Shown piece after piece: positions 55,758 to 63,538 of a stretch of 64,000 nucleotides of DNA. Within the stretch, counting starts at the first letter, position 1; each line of letters starts with the position of its first letter. The notes beneath the pieces are model-generated. The model made no database searches. It worked only from the letters and a program-made list of their open reading frames with translations, and was not told where the DNA came from. This DNA is from JAMXLO01 sp035492535 (GTDB taxonomy: Bacteria > Pseudomonadota > Alphaproteobacteria > Acetobacterales > Acetobacteraceae). The stretch covers positions 1 to 64,000 of the forward strand of contig DATJJM010000222.1 in the NCBI GenBank assembly GCA_035492535.1, given 5' to 3'. Position numbers and translations under genes: made by a program.

Positions 55758-55818
55758 CGTTGACAGTCACGCACGATGCGCGATAGCTTCGGATTGTCAA
55801 CGAGCCGCATGGTGCGGC
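55758..55818 (+). promoter_or_regulatory. Promoter/operator unit C with leader hairpin
   Basis: CGTTGACA (55758-55765) and TGTCAACG (55795-55802) are inverted arms. The spacer dyad CGCA-CGA-TGCG is at 55770-55780 and a -10-like ATAGCT at 55783. Downstream is the hairpin GCCGC-ATGGT-GCGGC (55804-55818). The operon starting at 55841 follows. Confidence 0.6.
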
Positions 55819-55840
55819 GAATGAGCCCCAGGGGTGCCCG

Positions 55841-56317
55841 ATGTCCGATCAGCGTTCAAACCGTTACACATTCCGCTGGGATAGCAGCGGCCTCGGCGAG
55901 GCCTACTATACCGTCTTTGGCGCCGGCGAGTTGTCCACCCTTCGGGTGCGCTATGAGGCCACCGAATACCAGCGGTCGATCAGCTCATACAGTGATGCGG
56001 ATTGGGAACGCGACGTGGTGGGCGCGATCGGCCTGCTGACCGCTTCCGCGCAGCCTGTTCCCCAGGATGTGGTCGACGCCTTCAACGCCTGGCGCCTCGC
56101 CGAATACAATCGCCACCGCGCCCAGATCGACGCCCAGCCCGAGCGCTACGGCGTGGTCGACTGGGACAACGATCCCGTGTTCAAGCGGCCGGTGCCCTGC
56201 CGCGGCGCCCACTACCTGGTGCGCTGGAACCGGCCCGATGCCCCCGACAAATGGAAATACGGCTGCGTCGGCCTCGGCTGGCAGGTCAATGCGGATCCCG
56301 AGCTGGTGGAGGCCTGA
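55841..56317 (+). CDS. Hypothetical phage protein
   Basis: 158 residues. N-terminal beta-rich region (NRYTFRWDSSGLGEAYYTVF), helices in the middle and a Trp-rich end (HYLVRWNRPDAPDKWKYGCV). First gene after unit C. No family is recognised. Confidence 0.65.
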   Translation: MSDQRSNRYTFRWDSSGLGEAYYTVFGAGELSTLRVRYEATEYQRSISSYSDADWERDVVGAIGLLTASAQPVPQDVVDAFNAWRLAEYNRHRAQIDAQPERYGVVDWDNDPVFKRPVPCRGAHYLVRWNRPDAPDKWKYGCVGLGWQVNADPELVEA

Positions 56318-56319
56318 CC

Positions 56320-56517
56320 ATGGCCACGTCCCTGACCGAAGCCCTCAAGGCGCTGCCCGCGGACGCGAAGTGGTCTTGTTCGTTCGGGAACCCCGGCGAG
56401 GGCGGATACACCGAGTACCACCGCACCCCGGCCGGCGAGCGCTGGATCGTCTCGAACGGCCCGTACTACCTGCATCCGTTTCAATTCGACTGGCACTGCC
56501 AGAAAGTGGAGGGCTGA
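56320..56517 (+). CDS. Small hypothetical protein
   Basis: 65 residues from the ATG at 56320, two bases after the upstream stop. Gly/Tyr/Trp-rich: WSCSFGNPGEGGYTEYHR, then GERWIVSNGPYYLHPFQF. It is unrecognised. Confidence 0.6.
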   Translation: MATSLTEALKALPADAKWSCSFGNPGEGGYTEYHRTPAGERWIVSNGPYYLHPFQFDWHCQKVEG

Positions 56518-56520
56518 ACC

Positions 56521-56988
56521 ATGTCAAAGCACACACCTGGGCCTTGGGCCGTTAAGAAGTCCGGTTCGTTCGGCTGGTCGATCATGGCCAACTGGCACGG
56601 CTACGAATCGGCGATCGCACACGTCGATGCGGGCATTTGCGAGACGCGCGGCCCGTTCTTCGATGAGAACAAGGCCAATGCCGACCTGATAGTGGCCGCG
56701 GCCGAGATGTTCGACCTGCTGAAGGCGGTTGCATCCTGCCCGCAGGCGATGCCCTGGCTGGCGCGATTGGATGCCGGCGAAACCAGCGTGGCTGCGGGTA
56801 TCACGGCCGTGCTGGCGAGCGTCGAAGGCGTCCCCACCCGCCACCGCAATCGTTCGTTCGCGGATTGCGTGCCGGCGCTGCGGGCGCTGCTGGACTGGGG
56901 CCGGGAGCACACCAGCCCGCGCGATGCGAACAGCCCGCACAAGCTGCTGGTCGCTGCCGCCGACGCTCTGGCGAAAGCGGAGGGCTGA
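56521..56988 (+). CDS. Phage HTPGPW-type hypothetical protein
   Basis: 155 residues. Starts SKHTPGPWAVKKSGSFGWSI and continues with NKANADLIVAAAEMFDLLKA, a pattern seen in many small phage and prophage proteins with unknown function. A disordered and helical C-terminus follows. Three bases from its neighbours. Confidence 0.72.
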   Translation: MSKHTPGPWAVKKSGSFGWSIMANWHGYESAIAHVDAGICETRGPFFDENKANADLIVAAAEMFDLLKAVASCPQAMPWLARLDAGETSVAAGITAVLASVEGVPTRHRNRSFADCVPALRALLDWGREHTSPRDANSPHKLLVAAADALAKAEG

Positions 56989-56991
56989 CCG

Positions 56992-57801
56992 ATGATCACG
57001 CCCGGCACTGATATCGTCCGCAAGGACTCAATCGAGCAGCTTTGCGGGCATCGCGCCCGCGCTCTGCAGCTCTACCGCCAGGCTGCCGACACGCTGAAGG
57101 CGGCACAGGACGCCCACCGGCTGGCCGTGGCTGGCAAGCAGCATGTCAGCAACGACTTTCTGCGGGATATGCGGTATCGGCCCTACGAGGACAAAGACGT
57201 CCGCGAAGAGGTCGACCGCGACATGTGGCGCTTTTTCATCGATGCCACCCCGCTGGGCTCGCTCATGGATGGCCAGGAGCGGAAGGCCTTCGAGGAATCG
57301 CTGCAGAAAGAGCCACCGGAGATCACGCCCGACACGGTGCTTGCGACGATGCAACGCCTCGCTGGCGATGCGAACATGATCTTCCGCCGCGGGCTGGCAA
57401 CCGCTTTCCGCACGTTCTGTGCCGATTACAAGAGCCACGACGGGTTTAAGATCGGCCCGCGGTTCCTGGTCGGAGGACTGGTCACTGGCGGCAAAAAGTG
57501 GCCCTCCCTGAACCTTCATCGCCAGGACTCGGTACGGGACATCGACCGGTGCATGCACGTGCTCGATGGCAAGCCCGCGCCTGAATACCAGCAGGGCATC
57601 CTGTCCGCGATCCGCACGGCCATGAGCCAGAAGGCCGACCAGGCCGAGACCGAATATTTCCGGGTTCGGTTGTTCTACGGCAATGGCAACGCGCACTTTT
57701 ACCCGCTGCGCCAGGATCTGGTGACGCGGGCCAACAAGCTGATTGCCCAGCACTACGGCGAAAAGCTGGGCGCCAGCCACACCGCGAGGAACGCGACATG
57801 A
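56992..57801 (+). CDS. DUF4942-like protein
   Basis: 269 residues. N-terminal helices, then WRFFIDATPLGSLMD, FRTFCADYKSHDGFKIGPRF, a D-G-K-P segment and a terminal block YFRVRLFYGNGNAHFYPLRQ followed by DLVTRANKLIAQHYGEKLG. The GNGNAHF-DLV-N arrangement is like DUF4942, a family often next to methyltransferases and sometimes fused to them. No SAM-binding motif is seen here. It overlaps the next gene by ATGA. Confidence 0.68.
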   Translation: MITPGTDIVRKDSIEQLCGHRARALQLYRQAADTLKAAQDAHRLAVAGKQHVSNDFLRDMRYRPYEDKDVREEVDRDMWRFFIDATPLGSLMDGQERKAFEESLQKEPPEITPDTVLATMQRLAGDANMIFRRGLATAFRTFCADYKSHDGFKIGPRFLVGGLVTGGKKWPSLNLHRQDSVRDIDRCMHVLDGKPAPEYQQGILSAIRTAMSQKADQAETEYFRVRLFYGNGNAHFYPLRQDLVTRANKLIAQHYGEKLGASHTARNAT

Positions 57802-57944
57802 AAGAGCCGATCGACATCCCGCTGACCCGGCGCGAAATCGACGCCCTCACACGGGCGATCACCAAGGCGCTGGTCAATGCGCCCAAGAGCGACGTCCGCC
57901 CGCTGCGCGCCGTCCTCAACAAGCTCGATGCGAGCGGAGGCTGA
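57798..57944 (+). CDS. Very small hypothetical protein
   Basis: 48 residues, from the ATG overlapping the upstream TGA. Helical with RREIDALTRAITKALVNAPK. The stop is 3 bases before the next start. Coding is supported mainly by coupling. Confidence 0.55.
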   Translation: MKEPIDIPLTRREIDALTRAITKALVNAPKSDVRPLRAVLNKLDASGG

Positions 57945-57947
57945 CCC

Positions 57948-58175
57948 ATGGCACGCTTTATCGTGATCGATGATCACACCGTCATAACGGCGGCCCAGGC
58001 CGAACCTGCAGCACAGTGTGACCACCCGGGGGGCAAGCGCCCCCTGGTCGACGCCCGAGGTATCTTCTGCTGCTACGTGTGCGACCGCTGCGAGGGCACG
58101 CGGCGCAAGCATTTCCGCGCCGAGATTTTCACCGACCCGTCCTACGAGGCGGACGAACCCATAGAGGAGGACTGA
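57948..58175 (+). CDS. Small zinc-binding hypothetical protein
   Basis: 75 residues. Contains CDHPGGKRPLVDARGIFCC and VCDRCEGTRRKHFR: Cys and His spaced for a zinc site, in a style common in phage proteins. Acidic C-terminus. The function is unknown. Confidence 0.65.
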   Translation: MARFIVIDDHTVITAAQAEPAAQCDHPGGKRPLVDARGIFCCYVCDRCEGTRRKHFRAEIFTDPSYEADEPIEED

Positions 58176-58179
58176 TGGA

Positions 58180-58563
58180 ATGAGCGACCAGGGAAACCAA
58201 ACAACGGCTCTGATTGCCTTATTGCGGGCAGATTATCCACCCGGCCCACAGCGTCACGTGCTGATCAAAGCTGCCCACGAATTGGAACGGTTGAGCGCAA
58301 TCGTTAACGACGATGCCAGGTTTAAGGCCGGCGCCGTCGATGCTGTGCAGCCCAAACAGCCCGATCCAATCCGCTCGCACATTCGGTTGCTGATCACCGA
58401 GTTTGCCGTTCGCGGGCTGCGCATCAGCGATGCGTCCAGGGCGGCAAACACGGCCGAGACCGAAAACGAAGCGCTCGGCTGCCTGGTGGAGGCCGCGGAG
58501 CTGGCCGACACGCTCACGCCGTTGCGCGAGGCAATCCGCATCTGCGTGAGGATGAAAAGCTGA
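58180..58563 (+). CDS. Hypothetical protein
   Basis: 127 residues. Helical with RHVLIKAAHELERLSAIVND and NEALGCLVEAAELADTLTPL. The stop overlaps the next start (TGATG). It is unrecognised. Confidence 0.62.
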   Translation: MSDQGNQTTALIALLRADYPPGPQRHVLIKAAHELERLSAIVNDDARFKAGAVDAVQPKQPDPIRSHIRLLITEFAVRGLRISDASRAANTAETENEALGCLVEAAELADTLTPLREAIRICVRMKS

Positions 58564-58724
58564 TGGCATTAGAAACTGCCACACTGAGCGAAATGGCAGA
58601 CGCCATGATCGCACTGTCGCAGCGGGCTGGCTCCGAAGAAGCTGCAGCCAGTTTTGCCCAGGCTGCCGCGAGCTTCGCGATTGCGGCTGCGTTGGATCGC
58701 ATTTGCGAGAGGCTGAAAAGCTGA
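58563..58724 (+). CDS. Very small helical protein, last gene of the operon
   Basis: 53 residues from the ATG overlapping the upstream TGA. Nearly all Ala/Glu/Ser helix (SQRAGSEEAAASFAQAAASF) with an ending (ICERLKS) like that of the previous product (ICVRMKS). A hairpin follows 11 bases later. Confidence 0.55.
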   Translation: MALETATLSEMADAMIALSQRAGSEEAAASFAQAAASFAIAAALDRICERLKS

Positions 58725-58735
58725 TCGGCCAGAGA

Positions 58736-58759
58736 AAGCCTCCCGTAATAGGGAGGCTT
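58736..58759 (+). terminator. Strong hairpin after the operon
   Basis: AAGCCTCCC (58736-58744) pairs with GGGAGGCTT (58751-58759) across GTAATA, a perfect 9-bp stem. No T-run follows, so termination may need Rho or the hairpin may protect the 3' end. Confidence 0.65.
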
Positions 58760-58769
58760 CCAAGGTCAG

Positions 58770-59440
58770 TGATTGAAGTAAGTATCCAGAGGGCTAAAGA
58801 GATTAAGAAGACGCTTTATTAAATATATTAATTTTAAGGGAAGAAGAAAAACAGTCAGTCTTCAAGTTGAGAGGGTTTCGGAGTGGTCAGCAGTCCGCAT
58901 TGGGCACGGCCTTCGCCAATGCCTTACGGGCTACTGACCGGTGAGTCCCCAAGCCGAGCCGGGCCCCATTGCGGTCGAGCCTTGGCCGGACGCACCGGCT
59001 GTGCCTGAGCCCCCTGGTATGACCGGCGAGCGTACTGGCGCGGCCTGCTACGGGCAGGCGCCAGGCGATAGCTCGTGCGTCCGGTGGTTCACGCCGTGGG
59101 GCCTAGCCGTTCCCAGCTCAGTCGCAGCGCCCGGGGTCTAGAACCAGCAGCTTACACGGTTCCCCGGTTTTCTCGCCCCCCTGCCCCGCCAATGCGCAAG
59201 ACGACATGAGGGATCGACCGCTCGCGCGATCGTTAGGCACGGCTGGGGCTTTGGGGGGATTGAACGGGCGACTCGGAGCGTATAGCTTCGGTGTCACCCA
59301 TCTGGGACCGATCCGCCCGCACGGAGATCCGGTCCCGGCCGAGTCGATTTTCCAGATCGAGTCGGCCATCACCATGATGAGGGCATGAGGGCGGCCGTCC
59401 AGTCAAGGGCGGCCGTTCGCATTTCCGCAGTCGAAACTAT
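58770..59440. other. Intergenic region with AT-rich island; no firm gene
   Basis: 58790-58855 is unusually AT-rich for this window (TTATTAAATATATTAATTTT). A GAGGGTTTCGG word like the 51-kb repeats occurs at 58871. Weak open frames at 58941-59141 (+, GTG start, Pro-rich) and 59206-59388 (+) lack ribosome sites and I do not call them. AGGGCGGCCGT is repeated directly at about 59388 and 59405. This could be a cis-acting or attachment region. Confidence 0.45.
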
Positions 59441-59443
59441 CGG

Positions 59444-59908
59444 CTACTCCTGGCCTTCTTCGACCAGCACGCCCCTCCAGGTTTGCCTGTTTTCGAGGTC
59501 GGTTTGCCCATTTTGGCCGATAAGTTTGCCGGGGCGCCGACCTTGACCCTTTTCCTTTTCGGGGAGGCCGCGCGCAGCTCGCATGTAGAGCCGTAGCGTC
59601 GCCGATGCGTCACGGCCGAGTGATAGCGGTGGCTTGCCACCTGCCGCCTGGATCGCTCCCACGGTGGCGCTGATGGCGTTCGCCAGGCCCTGCAGGTCTA
59701 TGTCCGGCAGCTCGGCCGCGCGCCGCTGGGGATCCGGTTTGCCAGGCGGTATGACCTGGTTTCCTGCCTGCTGGTCTGCCAGTCGGTTTACCGCGTCGAC
59801 CATCCATTCGGCCATGGTCTGATCCTGGGCATGTGCGGCCTTCACCGCGCGTTGCCGCGTCTCGATCGGCATTGATTTGATCGTCCATGAGGCTGCATCG
59901 TCTGCCAT
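59444..59908 (-). CDS. Putative ribbon-helix-helix DNA-binding protein
   Basis: 154 residues from the ATG at 59908 (AAGGA 7 bases upstream). The first 50 residues (SWTIKSMPIETRQRAVKAAH, then TMAEWMVDAVNRLAD) have the strand-helix-helix pattern of Arc/CopG-type repressors or plasmid stability proteins. The middle has an Ala-rich helix (LQGLANAISATVGAIQAAGG). The C-terminus is basic and reads through GGCAAAC repeats. Isolated leftward gene between + strand genes. It may bind the GGTTTGCC motifs in and before itself. Confidence 0.65.
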   Translation of the reverse strand: MADDAASWTIKSMPIETRQRAVKAAHAQDQTMAEWMVDAVNRLADQQAGNQVIPPGKPDPQRRAAELPDIDLQGLANAISATVGAIQAAGGKPPLSLGRDASATLRLYMRAARGLPEKEKGQGRRPGKLIGQNGQTDLENRQTWRGVLVEEGQE

Positions 59909-59955
59909 GGTTTTCCTTCCCGGTTTGCCACGCGAGGTTTTCCCTTGAGTTTGCC
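59480..59955 (+). repeat. Six copies of (G/A)GTTTGCC in and before the RHH-like gene
   Basis: Copies at 59480, 59501, 59523, 59736, 59922 and 59948, all in the same orientation. Four lie within the coding region (antisense to it) and two upstream of its start. The same octamer occurs three times near 50.72 kb. Operator sites for an RHH protein, or recombination sites, are possible. Confidence 0.5.
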
Positions 59956-60071
59956 TGTGTCCAATCACGCAACAGAGGTTTCACCAGCGCCACAAACGGA
60001 AATCGACCCGACATAACCCAGGCACCGGACACGCTGTAATGCTGCGCCGCAACCCAATCGGAGGCAGCGAG

Positions 60072-61016
60072 ATGACCGAAGCATCCACGGCCATCAACAC
60101 CCCGGGCGATGTGCTCGGTGCACCCTTGGACGATTCCGACTTCATCCGGCCGGGCTGGTCGACCGACTTCACCACGCTGCCCGAATGGCACGTGGGCAAG
60201 GTCTACCCGCTGGCCGCTGGCGCGACCCCGCCCGCTCTGACCGACCCAGGCTGCTACCTGACCGCGGGCTATATCCACAACACGCCGTCGCCCAGCGAGC
60301 CGGATTACGTGCCACCCGGCAAGCCATACCCGGGGTTCTCATGGCTGAGTTCCGAGCTCGCCCCCTATCCCAACGGCGATGAGATTGCGGTGGACGGCTA
60401 CAACCCGTTCAGCGTGGCCGACGGCATCCTGACGATCACCGCGGAGCCTACGCCCGCGTCGGTGCTGCCGTGGCTGCCGGCGGGCTACTCGCCGGCCTAT
60501 ACGTCGGGCTCGCTCTGCACATACCCGTTCAGCCAGCAATACGGCTATTTCGAGTTGCGCGGCCAGGCGCCGAAAGGGGACGGACTCTGGCCGGCGTTCT
60601 GGTTGATGCCGGTCGACATGACATGGCCCCCCGAGATCGACGTGATGGAGATCCTGGGCAGCCAGACCGACGTGCTCAACACCACGCTGCACGACCCGAG
60701 CTACAAGACGGACACGAGCGCATCCACCCAGATCGGCTACGCCACGGCCGCCGGTGTGGACCTCTCGGAAGGCTTTCACCAGTACGGTGTGGATTGGGGC
60801 CCGACCACGATCCGGTTCTACCTCGATCGCAAGCTGGTGTTCAGCCAGCCCACGCCGGCGAACATGCACAAGCCGTTTTACCTGATCGCCAACCTGGCGG
60901 TGGGCGGGCCGACCAGTTGGGGAGGCGCACCGGACGAAACGACGGTGTTTCCCGCCCGCTTCCGGATCGCCTCGATCGATGCGTGGCAGCGCGCAAGCTA
61001 CGTGACGCCCGACTGA
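60072..61016 (+). CDS. Glycoside hydrolase family 16 endo-glycanase
   Basis: 314 residues from the ATG at 60072 with GGAGG 8 bases upstream. The GH16 active site E-I-D-V-M-E is at 188-193 (nucleophile Glu188, Asp190, acid/base Glu193). It is preceded by GYFELRGQAPKGDGLWPAFW and followed by TTLHDPSYKTD and WGPTTIRFYLDRKLVF, all normal for the fold. GH16 enzymes cut beta-1,3/1,4-glucans, including bacterial succinoglycan. It has no signal peptide. A capsule or exopolysaccharide depolymerase is inferred, although the gene is far from the tail genes. Confidence 0.92.
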   Translation: MTEASTAINTPGDVLGAPLDDSDFIRPGWSTDFTTLPEWHVGKVYPLAAGATPPALTDPGCYLTAGYIHNTPSPSEPDYVPPGKPYPGFSWLSSELAPYPNGDEIAVDGYNPFSVADGILTITAEPTPASVLPWLPAGYSPAYTSGSLCTYPFSQQYGYFELRGQAPKGDGLWPAFWLMPVDMTWPPEIDVMEILGSQTDVLNTTLHDPSYKTDTSASTQIGYATAAGVDLSEGFHQYGVDWGPTTIRFYLDRKLVFSQPTPANMHKPFYLIANLAVGGPTSWGGAPDETTVFPARFRIASIDAWQRASYVTPD

Positions 61017-61073
61017 CATGGTGGCAAGCGCCGGTCTACCGTGTCAGCTTTGGTTGTCCAATAGGAGACAGCC

Positions 61074-61247
61074 ATGGCAAAGCGAAAGGAGGTCACGCTT
61101 ACGGTTCGTGTGACCGTGCCGGCCGATATGACCACCACCGAGGCGGCACGCGAAGTGCGGACGCTGATCACCCATCAGTCCAACTATTCGGCCGAGCCGG
61201 GCGACGTGGTTGTCCGCGCATGCCATGCCGGGGCCGTGAAATTATAA
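61074..61247 (+). CDS. Small hypothetical protein
   Basis: 57 residues from the ATG at 61074 with AGGAG 7 bases upstream. Strand-helix pattern (KEVTLTVRVTVPADMTTTEA, then AREVRTLI). Possibly a small alpha/beta phage protein. It is unrecognised. Confidence 0.6.
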   Translation: MAKRKEVTLTVRVTVPADMTTTEAAREVRTLITHQSNYSAEPGDVVVRACHAGAVKL

Positions 61248-61259
61248 ACGGAGGCGATG

Positions 61260-61424
61260 ATGGAAGACCAGACGGCCCCCATCATAGTGACGGATGAATT
61301 GCTCTCCGCTTGGTCTGTCCTGGCCGATGCGGAGGCTCCCCACATGAAACTTGGCGGGGTCAACTGGGTGATGATCGTGAGGTCACTCATCGCTGAGATC
61401 AAGATCCTCAAATCGACATCGTAA
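61260..61424 (+). CDS. Small hypothetical protein
   Basis: 54 residues from the second of two ATGs (GGAGG 5 bases upstream). Contains DELLSAWSVLADAEAPHMKL and a C-terminal helix. GGAGG before the next gene too, so the three genes look like one operon. It is unrecognised. Confidence 0.58.
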   Translation: MEDQTAPIIVTDELLSAWSVLADAEAPHMKLGGVNWVMIVRSLIAEIKILKSTS

Positions 61425-61436
61425 ACGGAGGTTCCC

Positions 61437-61787
61437 ATGCCACATGTGAGATTGAATGCACCCGCGCCCGATCGCGATCTGATCCAGAAAATCTTCCGTC
61501 GTGCTCAATCCCTCTACGAAGAGCACGGCGTCAAACAGGACTGGCTTGCCCTGCACATGGACATCTCTGCGTGCCATCTGAATGGCAACCCACTGCGTCT
61601 GGATGACCTTCTGGCGGCTGACGCTGTGAATTTCATGCACGACATATCCGGCATCCACCGGCATCTGGATCGCACGACCGGCCAGCTCGGCGGGTGCTTT
61701 CGTCCTCGCTTTTCGGTTCATGAAAGTGCACTGGCCGGTAACATTCCGCCCGACCAAGATCCTGGTATCAGCGCACCGCGCGTGTAA
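61437..61787 (+). CDS. Hypothetical phage protein with conserved HD-type block
   Basis: 116 residues with GGAGG upstream. Pattern: DLIQKIFRRAQSLYEEHG, DISACHLNGNPLRLDDLLAA, then DAVNFMHDISGIHRHLDRTT and FRPRF. The set of conserved-looking H, D and R suggests a small family met in other phages (I recall similar DUF6874-type sequences, not verified). A terminator follows. Confidence 0.68.
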   Translation: MPHVRLNAPAPDRDLIQKIFRRAQSLYEEHGVKQDWLALHMDISACHLNGNPLRLDDLLAADAVNFMHDISGIHRHLDRTTGQLGGCFRPRFSVHESALAGNIPPDQDPGISAPRV

Positions 61788-61810
61788 TGTTCGTTTTGGG
61801 GAATGGTTTT

Positions 61811-61854
61811 GAGGTTTCCGCAGCCCCTTAATGGCTGAAACCTCGCAGTTTTCG
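61811..61854 (+). terminator. Rho-independent terminator
   Basis: GAGGTTTC (61811-61818) pairs with GAAACCTC (61837-61844). An inner AGCC/GGCT stem and a downstream TTTT (61849-61852) complete it. Confidence 0.75.
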
Positions 61855-61935
61855 TCGCTGTCTGCACTCAAAGCGCCGATGACTTCGCCGGGTTCAATAT
61901 GCAATCCGGCCCCTCACTTTCCACCCTATCGATAT

Positions 61936-61997
61936 CGTTGACTAGCAACGCATGGTGCGCGATTGTGCGCCATCGGCCGCAGCATGGTGCAGCGGCC
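61936..61997 (+). promoter_or_regulatory. Promoter/operator unit D with leader hairpin
   Basis: TTGACT (61938-61943), exactly 17 bases, GATTGT (61961-61966). The spacer contains ACGCATGGTGCGC (61948-61960). Downstream is the hairpin GGCCGC (61975-61980)/GCGGCC (61992-61997) with loop AGCATGGTGCA. The gene at 62017 follows. Confidence 0.62.
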
Positions 61998-62016
61998 ACG
62001 GAGCATAGAGGCTCAC

Positions 62017-62892
62017 ATGTCCCCACAGATTCTCGCCCTGCCCGCCGTCGCCGAACGGCTTGCTGCCTTCGCCGCTGCCGCATCCGCCGCCCGCGATCGG
62101 GCCAACGATCCGGACACGCGCGGCCGCTATGCCGGCCTGGTGCAGCAGTATGACCAGCTCGCCGCGTCGGTGCATGCCGCACTGGTCACCAGCCGTCCCG
62201 TGCGCGTCCCGGCCGCTCCCAGGCGGTCGCTGGCCACCGCGCCGGCCGTCGGCGCCGAACGCTTCTGGCAAGCCGCTGGCGCCGCGCAGCGTGCCATCAT
62301 CGATGCATACGGCCTGCACTGGGCTGTCCGCGCTCCGATCGGCGAAACCATCCTGGTGACGGTCCCGCCGCGCCTTCGCAGCTTCAAGAGCGAGCGGGGC
62401 ACCACGATCCGCTACCGCGCCGATCACCGGCTGCCCGCGGCGCGCTTCTGGCCGGGTGGCGAGATCCCGGCGGTACTCGAGGTAACGCCCGACGTCCCCC
62501 GGGTGTCGGCGGCTGATGCCGAAGCGATGCGGGCTCGGGCCGACTTCTGTGCGGCGCGGGAAGATTTCTACCGAGCGAACGCGGATCTGCGCACGGCCCA
62601 ACGGCAGGGCTGGAAAGGCAGCTACATCATTGACGCTCGCCGGGCCGCTGAACACGCCATCGCCGCCCGCCGCCGGCTGCGCGAGATCGGCGCACCGCTG
62701 CACGCGGTCAGCACCCACGATGACGCCTGGCACAAAGCCCACGGGTACGTGCTGCACCATGGCCAGTGGCGCTTCCCGCAGGAGGTCAACCGCGATCGGG
62801 CGCTGGCCGAGCACGAGCGCATCGAGGCCGAGCGGCAGGCGGCGGAAGAGATCGCCCGCCAGGCCAACGCAATCGGGTGGGCTTCCATCTGA
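62017..62892 (+). CDS. Hypothetical protein behind promoter unit D
   Basis: 291 residues from the ATG at 62017. Ala/Arg-rich with an N-terminal helical region, a central beta-rich domain (APIGETILVTVPPRLRSFKS, then GTTIRYRADHRLPAARFWPG) and a C-terminal coiled coil (RALAEHERIEAERQAAEEIA). No family is recognised. Regulated in the same way as the HTH paralogues if the operator model holds. Confidence 0.68.
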   Translation: MSPQILALPAVAERLAAFAAAASAARDRANDPDTRGRYAGLVQQYDQLAASVHAALVTSRPVRVPAAPRRSLATAPAVGAERFWQAAGAAQRAIIDAYGLHWAVRAPIGETILVTVPPRLRSFKSERGTTIRYRADHRLPAARFWPGGEIPAVLEVTPDVPRVSAADAEAMRARADFCAAREDFYRANADLRTAQRQGWKGSYIIDARRAAEHAIAARRRLREIGAPLHAVSTHDDAWHKAHGYVLHHGQWRFPQEVNRDRALAEHERIEAERQAAEEIARQANAIGWASI

Positions 62893-62931
62893 CAACCGGG
62901 GGCTTCGGCCCCCACAACACAAGGCAGGGAC

Positions 62932-63138
62932 ATGGCACTTCAACTAGGAGCACTACGGGAGGCGCTGATTGACGCCGGCGCTACCACCGACAAGGCGGAT
63001 AAAGCGGCTGAAGAGCTGGCTGGATATGAAAATCGCCTCGCGTCGATCGATACCCGCCTGTCCGTCCTGACCTGGATGGCGGGAACGAACATCGTGCTGA
63101 CGGCCGGTGTCCTCTGGCGGTTGTTGGCCCGCACATGA
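62932..63138 (+). CDS. Small coiled-coil membrane protein
   Basis: 68 residues. Helical N-terminal half with heptads (DKADKAAEELAGYENRLASI) and one C-terminal membrane helix (VLTWMAGTNIVLTAGVLWRL). This looks like small phage tail-anchored proteins with unknown role. ATGA overlap with the next gene. Confidence 0.62.
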   Translation: MALQLGALREALIDAGATTDKADKAAEELAGYENRLASIDTRLSVLTWMAGTNIVLTAGVLWRLLART

Positions 63139-63326
63139 CACGTCACGCACTCACGCGCCTAATCACCGAGATTTACCTTGGCGCATGGATCGGAACCGCC
63201 CTCCTGGTGGCTCTGACCGATTTGAAAGGGATACTAAAATGGCTGACTGCATCACGCCCCCGACCATGGGAGGTTCCGAGCTGCGAGAGTGCATGGAAGC
63301 GGCCTCGTGGAACACCGAGGCGATGA
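63135..63326 (+). CDS. Small membrane protein, overlaps next gene
   Basis: 63 residues from an ATG overlapping the previous stop. Hydrophobic segment AWIGTALLVALTDLKGIL in the first half. The second half overlaps the following HTH gene by 88 bases and is Arg/Pro-rich, so the functional end may be shorter. Coding is supported by coupling only. Confidence 0.42.
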   Translation: MTRHALTRLITEIYLGAWIGTALLVALTDLKGILKWLTASRPRPWEVPSCESAWKRPRGTPRR

Positions 63327-63538
63327 GCCGCGCGACCGACATCAACCGGATCACGATCCAGCGCTGGCTGAAGGACATGAAGCCGGTCCCGCCCGACGTC
63401 GCCGCGCACATGCGGACGGTGCGCGACTGGCACCAGGCGCACCCGTTCGTGCGGACGGCCGGCGACCGCAGTAAGTTCCCCAAAAGCCACGCTCTCATTG
63501 CTGAAGCGATGGAGGATGCGATCTATGACGCATTCTGA
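63239..63538 (+). CDS. Putative helix-turn-helix protein
   Basis: 99 residues from the ATG at 63239 (AAAGGG 9 bases upstream). ASWNTEAMSRATDINRITIQ followed by RWLKDMKPVPPDVAAHMRTV matches a Cro/YdaS-like HTH. The tail is helical. Possibly a regulator of the right-hand genes. Confidence 0.7.
   Translation: MADCITPPTMGGSELRECMEAASWNTEAMSRATDINRITIQRWLKDMKPVPPDVAAHMRTVRDWHQAHPFVRTAGDRSKFPKSHALIAEAMEDAIYDAF

Noticed and set aside
58941..59388. Two short + strand frames (66 and 60 codons) and one - strand frame (59118-59375)
   Set aside because: No ribosome sites, low-complexity or proline-rich products, no coupling to neighbours. Left as intergenic.
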